Shown here piece after piece: positions 1 to 5,775 of a stretch of DNA of 8,073 bases. The stretch is taken from NCBI GenBank assembly GCA_018304285.1, contig JAGVWL010000049.1, forward strand, positions 1-8,073, read 5' to 3'. Origin of the DNA: Microcaldota archaeon (lineage in GTDB: Archaea > Micrarchaeota > Micrarchaeia > Norongarragalinales > Norongarragalinaceae). Below the pieces are notes generated by a model, which worked only from the letters and a program-made list of their open reading frames with translations, did no database searches and was not told the DNA's origin. Positions within the stretch are counted from its first letter, which is position 1, and every line of letters starts with the position of its first letter. The position numbers and the translations under genes are program-made.

Positions 1-1044
1 CTTGATTTCAGCCCAGCGCTTTTCGTCTTCCTTTGAAACAAACGTTACCACTCGCCCCGAAGCGCTGAGCCTAGCAGTGCGCCCTATCCTGTGCAAGTAA
101 TAATCGTAATTTTGCGGTAATTCGTAATTCACTACCAAATCGAGTTCGGGAATGTGCAGTCCCCGCGCGGCGACGTCCGTCGCAATGAGAATGTTCGCTT
201 TCCCGTCCTTGAATGCGGAAATCGCCGAATTCCGCCTCGTTTGGTCGAAGTCTCCGTGAATCATGCGAGTCTTGAATTTGCTTTTCGAAAGCCTGTCGTT
301 CAATTCGCTCGTGGATTGCTTGGTCTTGCAGAAAACCAGGGTTTTCTTTCCCGCGCCCAAGAGTTTCTTGAGCTCGAAAAACTTCGAGCTTTCCTCGACT
401 TTGAGCACATCGTGCTTCAGATTTTCGGAAAGCTTGTCGCCGAAAGAAAAAGTCTTGATTTTCTCGAACTCGCCCATGTACTTCCCGACGTCTTCCTCCA
501 AGTGGGAGGGCAAGTGCACGCAGAAGAAAAGCTTTTGCGCTTTCTCGGGAACGCTCTTGAGGATTTTCCTGGTTTTCAGCGCCAGCGCGTACTCCAAAAG
601 CAAGTCCGCCTCGTCGAGGACAACGAATTTGACTTGCTCGAGTTTTGCGTGGCCTGAAGCAATCAAGTCCAAAACCCTGTCGGGCGTTCCGACGATTACG
701 TTCGCGCCCTTGTCGAGCAACTCCTTCTGCCTGTTGTCGGGAGTTCCACCGTACGCCACGACGACCCTGAAAGGCATTTCCGCACCTATTTTCCTGAAGT
801 CGTTTCCCACTTGAATCGCAAGTTCACGCGTGGGCTCGAGCACCAGCGCCTGCAGTTTTTCCTTTTCGTTCAGCTTTTGGAGGATGGGAATGGCGAAAGC
901 GGCCGTTTTTCCCGTTCCAGTCTTGGATTGCGCGAGAAGGTTCTTTCCCTGCATTATGACCGGGATGGCCTTTTCCTGGATGGGCAAGAGTTTTTCAAAA
1001 CCCATTTTGGCGATCGCGCGTTGTATGCGCAGGTTGAGTTCCAT
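1..1044 (-). CDS. DEAD-box RNA helicase, C-terminus cut by window edge
   Basis: ATP-dependent RNA remodelling enzyme, probably acting on rRNA or mRNA structure in the cytoplasm. The 348 visible residues contain both RecA-like domains. A Q motif ends GFEKLLPIQ (15-23). Motif I is SKTGTGKT (40-47), Ia is PTRELA (71-76), GG is 99-100, Ib is TPDR (120-123, usually TPGR) and motif II is DEAD (144-147). Motif IV is VFCKTK (237-242), motif V is ATDVAARG (288-295) and motif VI is HRIGRTAR (318-325). Motif III, normally SAT, reads CVH (175-177), which is unusual. The protein continues beyond position 1. Its start lies 88 bp downstream of the Lrp gene on the same strand, so co-transcription is likely. 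The ATG at 1044 is the simplest start. However, the same frame stays open through the gap, so a TTG at 1128 would add 28 residues. The family assignment is firm; the RNA substrate is unknown. Confidence 0.95.
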   Translation of the reverse strand, partial: MELNLRIQRAIAKMGFEKLLPIQEKAIPVIMQGKNLLAQSKTGTGKTAAFAIPILQKLNEKEKLQALVLEPTRELAIQVGNDFRKIGAEMPFRVVVAYGGTPDNRQKELLDKGANVIVGTPDRVLDLIASGHAKLEQVKFVVLDEADLLLEYALALKTRKILKSVPEKAQKLFFCVHLPSHLEEDVGKYMGEFEKIKTFSFGDKLSENLKHDVLKVEESSKFFELKKLLGAGKKTLVFCKTKQSTSELNDRLSKSKFKTRMIHGDFDQTRRNSAISAFKDGKANILIATDVAARGLHIPELDLVVNYELPQNYDYYLHRIGRTARLSASGRVVTFVSKEDEKRWAEIK

Positions 1045-1132
1045 GACTGTATTTGGTTTCCCGGGGTAAAATGGCTTGTGCTGCTGGCGCAAAACCGTGT
1101 TGCCTAATAGCGCTTTCCTCTTTTGCAACTCT
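1045..1132 (-). other. Gap between Lrp and helicase, open in the helicase frame
   Basis: This 88-bp gap has no T-tract terminator and no convincing TATA box on the minus strand, which fits read-through from the Lrp gene. The helicase frame contains no stop here. TTG codons at 1128 and 1092 could serve as upstream starts. The one at 1128 lies just past the Lrp stop (1135-1133), a spacing that would suit translational coupling. Confidence 0.4.
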
Positions 1133-2140
1133 TCACGTTTCAACAAGCTTTTTGAGCGGAGAAAACAAGTCGTATTTGAATTCCTGCGTGACGATGAGAA
1201 TTTCATAGTCCTTGATTATTCCGCCGAATTTCTTCTTCATGTCCAAGATTATTTCGTGGAATTGCTTGGGATCTCTTACCTCCAAATCCACGTCCACGTC
1301 CGAAACGCCGATGCCCTCCACCCAATAGAGTACGTTCGGATGGTGTGCGCAGTAGGCGCGAAAACGTTTTTTCTTCTCTTCAGTAAGATTCTGGAATTTC
1401 AACATCATTTTGAAGTATTGGTAGTTGAAAGAAGGATAATTCAGCTCGACCGAAAACTTTTCTATTGCGCCGTTCTCGACGAGTGAACGGATGCGCTTGC
1501 GCACTGCCTCCGGCGATATTTTCACTCTGCGGCCCAAATCCCCTAGCGACGCCCGCGAGTCAAGCGACAACAGCGCCAGGCATGCGGCATCCCGCGAGTC
1601 AAGCGCCGGAATGCGATTCTGTTGGCGCTGGGGGCGAATGCTTCTCTCTGCGCCCGTCAGGTACGCGCGGTCGAAGCGCAGAATCCGCGTCACCGTGGTC
1701 ACGTCCATAGTCTGGATTACACTTCCAAAACGCTCGCGCAGGGACGCAGTGAGAACTTCAAATTTTCCCACCGAGTTTGCAACAACATTGACGACTAGGT
1801 CATATTTCCCGTCGCAAGCAACGACCCAGCTCACCAGAGCTTGCTTGCAAAGAAAGTCGACTATCTGCTTTTCCTTCTCGGCTCCTGCGAAGTTGAGGCG
1901 GATATACATTTTGAAGTAGCTGAACCCCATCTGGGATACGTCTGAAAAAATTGAGAACCGTCCAATCAAGCCTCGGCGCGTCAAGCCGTCAATCCGGCGA
2001 GCGACGGTTTCCTTGCTCGCGCCAACCCGCCTGGCGATTGCTGCGAAAGGTTGCCTCGAATTCCGGTCAAGCTCGTACAAAATGGTGCGATCCAAACCAT
2101 CCATAGACTCTAGTTGAAATAACTGCATTTTTTTCTTCAT
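1133..2140 (-). CDS. Lrp/AsnC-family transcription regulator with two HTH-sensor units
   Basis: Probable DNA-binding regulator of 335 residues, about twice the usual Lrp/AsnC length because the architecture is repeated. A first winged HTH lies at about 14-61 (LDRTILYELD, then GASKETVARRIDGL). A first sensor-like alpha/beta domain follows at about 73-155, with YFKMYIRL and GKYDLVVNV. A second HTH lies at about 180-230 (ISPEAVRKRIRSL) and a second sensor domain at about 241-322, starting YFKMMLKF. Family members form dimers or octamers and often sense amino acids or other small molecules; the ligand here cannot be read. The ATG at 2140 is supported by a TATA-like box about 26 bp upstream, giving an essentially leaderless mRNA. 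A perfect palindrome sits between that box and the start, as expected for autoregulation. The gene is divergent from the radical SAM gene and upstream of the helicase on the same strand. Confidence 0.9.
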   Translation of the reverse strand: MKKKMQLFQLESMDGLDRTILYELDRNSRQPFAAIARRVGASKETVARRIDGLTRRGLIGRFSIFSDVSQMGFSYFKMYIRLNFAGAEKEKQIVDFLCKQALVSWVVACDGKYDLVVNVVANSVGKFEVLTASLRERFGSVIQTMDVTTVTRILRFDRAYLTGAERSIRPQRQQNRIPALDSRDAACLALLSLDSRASLGDLGRRVKISPEAVRKRIRSLVENGAIEKFSVELNYPSFNYQYFKMMLKFQNLTEEKKKRFRAYCAHHPNVLYWVEGIGVSDVDVDLEVRDPKQFHEIILDMKKKFGGIIKDYEILIVTQEFKYDLFSPLKKLVET

Positions 2141-2146
2141 TAATAC

Positions 2147-2162
2147 ACTTTATCGATAAAGT
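2147..2162. promoter_or_regulatory. Perfect 16-bp palindrome, candidate Lrp operator
   Basis: ACTTTATCGATAAAGT is a perfect inverted repeat with no spacer. It lies between the minus-strand TATA-like box and the Lrp start codon, so a bound protein would block RNA polymerase at the Lrp promoter. It is upstream of the radical SAM transcript's expected start, where binding could repress or activate. The palindrome is directly visible; assignment to the adjacent Lrp protein is inference. Confidence 0.6.
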
Positions 2163-2170
2163 TTTTAAAT
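2163..2170. promoter_or_regulatory. TATA-like box(es) of the divergent Lrp / radical SAM promoters
   Basis: The AT-rich core TTTTAAAT reads as a TATA-like box on both strands. On the minus strand its centre is about 26 bp from the Lrp ATG, predicting a leaderless transcript. On the plus strand it predicts a start near 2192-2194, giving the radical SAM mRNA a leader of about 40 nt. No other good TATA box is seen in 2141-2234. Confidence 0.55.
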
Positions 2171-2191
2171 TTAGTTGAAAAAGATGCAGAA

Positions 2192-2250
2192 AACGAGCGG
2201 CAGGATGAAAAACCGCGGGAGCCGCTATTTGTAGATGGATAACGAGCGGC
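2192..2250 (+). promoter_or_regulatory. Structured leader with 9-codon ORF before the radical SAM gene
   Basis: The 10-mer AACGAGCGGC occurs at 2192-2201 and again at 2241-2250, just inside the radical SAM gene. GCCGCT at 2221-2226 can pair with the AGCGGC of either copy (6 bp upstream, 7 bp downstream with A2220-T2251). The downstream hairpin would enclose the ATG at 2235; the upstream one would leave it free. A mini-ORF encoding MKNRGSRYL runs from 2205 and its TAG stop directly abuts the ATG at 2235. No Shine-Dalgarno sequence precedes that ATG. The elements are visible; a regulatory role is speculative and the arms are short. Confidence 0.3.
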
Positions 2251-3737
2251 TGCAAGCCAAGCGCATAAAACGCATAGCATTCGTTTCGCCGCAAAAGCTG
2301 TACTACGTAGAAGGCGGCTTGAAAGTAGGTGCGACCGCAAGGCCGAATGTTTCAGTTCCGGCTCTGTTAGTGTTGGGGATGCTAAAGCAAGAAGGCTACG
2401 AACGTTTTTTCGTTGATGCGGTGGCTGAAGCTCCCGGCAATCTGGAGGAAGTTGCTCCTGGCGTGTTTAAGGCGGGCCTGTCAAATATGCAAATTGCAGA
2501 CAAGCTGGAAGAATTTGCGCCTGACGTTGTGCTTACAACCGCAATGTTTTCGTTTGAGTACTTTCTCACAAACGAACTAGTGGCGGAATTGAAAAACAGG
2601 ATGCCGCGCGTACCGATAATCGTGGGTGGCATTGCTGCGACTGCGCACCCGCATTGGTTCATGGAAAGCGGTGCAGTAGATGTGACTGTGCTTGGAGAAG
2701 CGGAAGCAACATTGCTGCCGTTGTTGCGTGAACTCGAAAAACCAGATCCCGACTTGCGTTCGATACCCAATCTGGTGTTTTTGCGGGACGGAAAAGTCGA
2801 GAACACGCGGTGGATACGCCAGCTCGGCGGAACTTTTCCTCAATTCGACTACGATTCGGTGCTTTTGCTGCCTGACGGCGGCTATCGGTATGATGACCGT
2901 TTGACTTCGCGCACTGAGACCTACAGATTCGGAATACCTCAAGGCGAGACGCGGAGCTGCGTGTTCTTCGGCTCGCGAGGCTGTCCCATGGCCTGCGACT
3001 ATTGTGCAACCAGCTGGCGCGACGGACGCATGGTAAGGCACATGGGCGCCGAAAGGCTGTTCGGTGAATTGAAGGTTCTGCACGAAAAGTTCGGCGTAAC
3101 CATTTTCTACAACCAGGCGGACACGCTGGGATTCCATCCTGAAGACAAGAAGTTTTTAGCGCTCGTTGCAGAGTACAGGCGTACACATCCAGAAATAGTG
3201 CTGAACAACCCCAACGCGTTCTTCGTCAGGATTTTCTTCAAGCCCGACGGATCTCTCGACGAAGAATTCGTTGACCTCTTGGCTCAAGCGGGCTTCAACG
3301 TGGTGACGCTTGCCGTCGAGACTTTCATCCAGCGGTTCAACAAGAAAATAGATTTCAAGAGAATCACGTTCGAGAAAATAGCGGCTTTGTGCGATGCTAT
3401 AGGCCGGAAGGGGATGAAAACCGACATTTATGCAATCTACTGCTTTCCAGGCCAGACTGAAGAAGAAATGCTGTATGACCTGCGCATGTTTCGCGAGCTT
3501 CGCGGTCACGTAAGCGATTTTTCACTCTACAACTTGGGGTACCTTCCGGGCACGACGTACTATGAGCAAGCTCTCCGCGAAGGGTGGTTCACCGAAGAGC
3601 AGTACAAACTGCAATTGCACAAGGGCTACAGCTTCCACCACTTGATTGACTTCTTCAACTTGAGCAAAATTGAAACGAACCGGCTCAAGGGACTTGCCGC
3701 CGAATTCAAGGCGTTTGTGCCGGTGGCCGAAAAGTGA
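2235..3737 (+). CDS. Cobalamin-binding-type radical SAM enzyme, substrate unknown
   Basis: A 500-residue cytoplasmic iron-sulfur enzyme of the group that pairs an N-terminal B12-binding-like domain with a radical SAM core. Residues 10-165 look like the Rossmann-type B12 domain: VPALLVLGMLKQEGY (41-55), VPIIVGGIAATAHP (126-139) and DVTVLGEAEATLLP (149-162). The radical SAM core begins at about 240 with the cluster motif C250-x3-C254-x2-C257 (GCPMACDYC). It continues through TLAVETF (358-364), a likely SAM-contact strand, and GMKTDIYAIYCFPGQTEEE (393-411). The last 60-70 residues are a helical tail. Family members methylate unactivated carbon or phosphorus, or build rings in lipids, cofactors and antibiotics. 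No flanking biosynthetic gene reveals the substrate, and whether cobalamin is really bound is unproven. The ATG at 2235 is the first in frame after a TAG stop. Its only close partner is the divergent Lrp gene. Confidence 0.9.
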   Translation: MDNERLQAKRIKRIAFVSPQKLYYVEGGLKVGATARPNVSVPALLVLGMLKQEGYERFFVDAVAEAPGNLEEVAPGVFKAGLSNMQIADKLEEFAPDVVLTTAMFSFEYFLTNELVAELKNRMPRVPIIVGGIAATAHPHWFMESGAVDVTVLGEAEATLLPLLRELEKPDPDLRSIPNLVFLRDGKVENTRWIRQLGGTFPQFDYDSVLLLPDGGYRYDDRLTSRTETYRFGIPQGETRSCVFFGSRGCPMACDYCATSWRDGRMVRHMGAERLFGELKVLHEKFGVTIFYNQADTLGFHPEDKKFLALVAEYRRTHPEIVLNNPNAFFVRIFFKPDGSLDEEFVDLLAQAGFNVVTLAVETFIQRFNKKIDFKRITFEKIAALCDAIGRKGMKTDIYAIYCFPGQTEEEMLYDLRMFRELRGHVSDFSLYNLGYLPGTTYYEQALREGWFTEEQYKLQLHKGYSFHHLIDFFNLSKIETNRLKGLAAEFKAFVPVAEK

Positions 3738-3742
3738 ATGCC

Positions 3743-3752
3743 TTTTTTTTTT
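3743..3752 (+). terminator. T10 tract, probable terminator of the radical SAM gene
   Basis: An uninterrupted run of ten T begins 5 bp after the stop codon. Archaeal RNA polymerase terminates at such U-tracts without needing a hairpin, and none is obvious here. Confidence 0.65.
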
Positions 3753-3755
3753 GCA

Positions 3756-3780
3756 GTTTAAACAAATGCAAGTTTAAATA
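3756..3780 (+). promoter_or_regulatory. Promoter of the Cys-cluster membrane protein
   Basis: TTTAAATA at 3773-3780 is a near-consensus archaeal TATA box. It predicts a start near 3802-3803 and a leader of about 24 nt before the ATG at 3827. A second GTTTAAA, within the palindrome GTTTAAAC (3756-3763), lies 16 bp upstream and may be an extra TATA box or a regulator site. Confidence 0.6.
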
Positions 3781-3826
3781 CCGCCTTGCCGTAAAACACT
3801 AAAAAAGCTGTGTGGGTGGTTTTGAA

Positions 3827-4060
3827 ATGCATAAGACTTGCAAGATGTTGTCCGGATTACTAGTGTTGCTGGCTGGCTTGACTTTGCTTGCCTTCGGCTA
3901 TAACCTGCTTGCCGTAATGGCTGCCCATCAGATTGCTGGCATTTTGCTTGCGCTCTACGGGATTGCCAAGCTGGCGCACGCTATCGGCGCATGCCCGATG
4001 TGCAAGGAGTGTTGCGGCCAGTGCTACACTGAAATGCCTAAGAAGTCAGGACGAAGGTAA
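3827..4060 (+). CDS. Small two-helix membrane protein with C-terminal cysteine cluster
   Basis: Not recognised as a named family. The 77-residue product has two hydrophobic segments, about 8-25 (starting LSGLLVLLAGLTLLAFGY) and 29-50. These are followed by a compact cysteine cluster, ACPMCKECCGQC, with C56, C59, C62, C63 and C66, and a basic tail ending KKSGRR. A further Cys (C5) precedes helix 1. The cluster could bind a metal or Fe-S centre, or cycle between thiol and disulfide. With both ends on the same side and a basic tail, it most likely faces the cytoplasm. The ATG at 3827 is preferred over the in-frame GTG at 3812 because GGTGGT (3815-3820) can pair with the archaeal anti-Shine-Dalgarno sequence, with one G-U pair, 6 nt upstream. 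It lies upstream of an MsrQ-like gene on the same strand, separated by a T-rich tract, so co-transcription is uncertain. Confidence 0.7.
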   Translation: MHKTCKMLSGLLVLLAGLTLLAFGYNLLAVMAAHQIAGILLALYGIAKLAHAIGACPMCKECCGQCYTEMPKKSGRR

Positions 4061-4070
4061 ACGCCGCTCG

Positions 4071-4097
4071 TTCTTTTTTTATTTTTTTCTTTTCTCT
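4071..4097 (+). terminator. T-rich tract after the Cys-cluster gene
   Basis: An almost pure pyrimidine, T-dominated stretch with two runs of seven T, shortly after the stop codon. It would serve as a U-tract terminator. Part of it (TTTTTATT, centred near 4081) is also about 26 bp upstream of the TTG at 4108 and may double as a poor TATA box for the next gene. Confidence 0.55.
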
Positions 4098-4107
4098 CAC
4101 GGGTGTA

Positions 4108-4713
4108 TTGTTCTTGAAAGGAAAATATTGCGTTATTCTCTCTGGCATTGCCCTCGCAATCCTAGTTTATCTAGCAGGGACTTTTCTTATTCCCGCAAAG
4201 CAGAGCACGGTGTTTTTCGTCAGTTCCTTCGGCTTTCTTGCGCTTCTCACGCTTATCCTCGTCATAAGCTCGCCTTTGCTTGTGAGGCTCAAGAACAATT
4301 CGTTGACGCGCTTTCTTCTGGTGCAGCAGCGTTGGATTGGGCTCTTCGCGTTTTTCTTCGCTGCCACGCACGTTTCCCTGGTTTACAACTTTTTCTTCGG
4401 CTGGGACTTCCTGAAGCCGCTGAGCCTTCCAAACAGCACTTTTCTCATTCTTGGCGCTGTTGCGTTTCTCTTTCTCGCGCTCATGGCCGCGACGTCAAAC
4501 GACTTCGCCATACGCGTTTTGGGCAGGAATTGGAAGAGGCTGCAGTACGTGATTTACGCGGCGCTCGCGCTGGTTTTCGTGCACGCTTACAACGTCGGGC
4601 TGTTCTACTTTCCAAACCGGCTGGTGCCGTGGGTTTTGGCTGCGCTGGTAGTGATAGTGCTGGCTTTGAAGTGGAATATAGTGAAAATTCCTGGCTCGCG
4701 GGAAAAAGCGTGA
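4108..4713 (+). CDS. MsrQ/YedZ-like ferric-reductase-type membrane protein (paralogue 1)
   Basis: Integral membrane protein of about 201 residues with six likely helices (about 8-28, 36-59, 76-95, 112-130, 146-164, 172-189). It resembles the ferric-reductase-like transmembrane family that includes MsrQ/YedZ, a haem b quinol-linked partner of a periplasmic methionine sulfoxide reductase. Matching features are RWIGLFAFFFAATH ending in H88, GWDF (98-101), then LGRNW with a second His 17 residues after the Trp (W142, H159). H88 and H159 could be the axial ligands of one haem. Where MsrQ has a further His (W-x2-LH), this protein has Q146. No ATG is available. TTG 4108 suits a leaderless mRNA, while TTG 4114 lies 8 nt after GGGTG. 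No MsrP-like partner is seen, so the electron acceptor is unknown. The gene is convergent with the flavoprotein gene, 12 bp apart. Confidence 0.75.
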   Translation: MFLKGKYCVILSGIALAILVYLAGTFLIPAKQSTVFFVSSFGFLALLTLILVISSPLLVRLKNNSLTRFLLVQQRWIGLFAFFFAATHVSLVYNFFFGWDFLKPLSLPNSTFLILGAVAFLFLALMAATSNDFAIRVLGRNWKRLQYVIYAALALVFVHAYNVGLFYFPNRLVPWVLAALVVIVLALKWNIVKIPGSREKA

Positions 4714-4725
4714 GAACAAAAGATT

Positions 4726-5682
4726 TCAAGCGGTTTTTCCGTTTGTCGGGTGGATTTCCGATTCGTTGATGTGCCTGTAAGCGCTGTACACTGCCAAAAC
4801 GCCTTCGGCTACGCCTGTGATAGCTTGCTTGAAGCGCGCGTCGGCAACGTCGCCCGCAGCGAACACTCCCGGCACGTTCGTTTCCGCATCCCTAGTTATG
4901 ATTATCTCGCCGTGCTCGTTTGTCTTGACCCCGATGCTTTTGGCTAACTCGCTTAATGGAATGTGCCCTATCTCGAGGAAAAGCGCGTCGCAAGGAAATT
5001 CCTTCTTGCCTTCGAACGGCTTGTCTAGAACTAGAGCGCTGACTTTTTTCCCGTCGCCCTTGATTTCGGTAATGCGCGTGCTTGCAGCGACCGTGATTTT
5101 AGGGTTTTTCTTGACGCGCTCGCCGTTGATCGGCTCCGGTTTCAATGCTTCTCCGCGTACGAATATCACCACGCGCGAAGCGAATTGCGTCAACAGCAAG
5201 GCTTCCTTTGCCGCGCTGTCCCCTCCTCCGACGACCGCGACGGTCTTTCCTTCGTAAATCGGCCCGTCGCACAAGGCGCAGCTGTGCACTCCCTTGTTCC
5301 AATATTCTTTCTCGCCCGGCGCGCCGAGTTTCTTGATTTCCGTGCCGGTGGCAATCAAAACGGTTTTCGTTTTGTATTTCTTTCCGTCGGCATGCACGAG
5401 CCAGCCTTTTCCGCTAGCCTCTATTTTCTCTGCTTTCTCGTCGATAATCTCCACGTATTTCGCATAGTCTAGCGCGTGCTCTTCCATCCTCTGCGCCAGT
5501 TCGAGGCCAGTAAGCCTTTTGAAGCCAGGGTAGTTTTCAACCACGTCGGTCAGCGCAATAGTGCCGTAGCGTGTGCCCGCGAGCACTAGCGTTTTCATGT
5601 TGAGGCGGCCGGAGTACATGGCGCTTGCCAGCCCCGCAATCCCTCCGCCTATGATTATCAAGTCGTAAAGTTTTTCGGCCAT
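4726..5682 (-). CDS. Thioredoxin-reductase-like FAD/disulfide oxidoreductase
   Basis: Flavoprotein of 318 residues, the normal length for low-molecular-weight thioredoxin reductase. An FAD-binding GGGIAG lies at 12-17. The redox-active CALC (C135, C138) is followed by DGP. The second dinucleotide-binding motif is VVGGGDSAAKEA (150-161). A C-terminal FAD motif runs from GVFAAGDVAD (272-281) into KQAITGVAEG. The family passes electrons from NAD(P)H through FAD to the CxxC and on to thioredoxin or a glutaredoxin-like protein. The HRRxxxR motif that grips the NADPH 2'-phosphate is replaced by VRGEALK (175-181), so NADPH is doubtful. NADH, a deazaflavin or a protein donor is possible. The ATG at 5682 is preceded by AGGGG 10 nt upstream. 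No thioredoxin gene is in view. It lies between two MsrQ-like membrane protein genes, facing divergently from the second. Confidence 0.92.
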   Translation of the reverse strand: MAEKLYDLIIIGGGIAGLASAMYSGRLNMKTLVLAGTRYGTIALTDVVENYPGFKRLTGLELAQRMEEHALDYAKYVEIIDEKAEKIEASGKGWLVHADGKKYKTKTVLIATGTEIKKLGAPGEKEYWNKGVHSCALCDGPIYEGKTVAVVGGGDSAAKEALLLTQFASRVVIFVRGEALKPEPINGERVKKNPKITVAASTRITEIKGDGKKVSALVLDKPFEGKKEFPCDALFLEIGHIPLSELAKSIGVKTNEHGEIIITRDAETNVPGVFAAGDVADARFKQAITGVAEGVLAVYSAYRHINESEIHPTNGKTA

Positions 5683-5735
5683 GGTGCCCTTACCCCTGAA
5701 AATGTCTTTCGCCGCGCGCGGTTTTCTTTCTTTCG

Positions 5736-5775
5736 TTTAATGCGGCAGCATTAAAATACCGTTTTATTTAATGCG
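5736..5775. promoter_or_regulatory. Divergent promoters with three copies of GCATTAAA
   Basis: TTTAATGC (5736-5743) and GCATTAAA (5748-5755) form an 8-bp inverted repeat around GGCA. A third TTTAATGC lies at 5767-5774. On the plus strand GCATTAAAATA leads into the likely TATA box of the downstream membrane protein gene (about 5751-5758). On the minus strand GCATTAAATAA overlaps the likely flavoprotein TATA box (about 5762-5771). The shared element could be a regulator site or a strong shared BRE-TATA sequence. Confidence 0.5.

Noticed and set aside
154..1107. Several plus-strand open frames up to 183 codons
   Set aside because: They lie antisense to the helicase, whose motifs are unmistakable on the minus strand.
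1552..1605. 15-bp direct repeat CCCGCGAGTCAAGCG at 1552 and 1591
   Set aside because: It lies inside the Lrp gene, in frame (39 bp apart), and encodes LDSR twice near the start of the second HTH domain. Probably coincidence of coding sequence rather than a functional repeat.
4714..4725. Possible bidirectional terminator between paralogue 1 and the flavoprotein gene
   Set aside because: The 12-bp gap holds no hairpin or T-tract on either strand; only a T5 run just beyond it (from 4735) is visible.
3933..4769. 278-codon open frame on the plus strand
   Set aside because: It overlaps the MsrQ-like gene and parts of its neighbours in another frame. The product is a low-complexity Arg/Ser/Leu-rich sequence with no family features.
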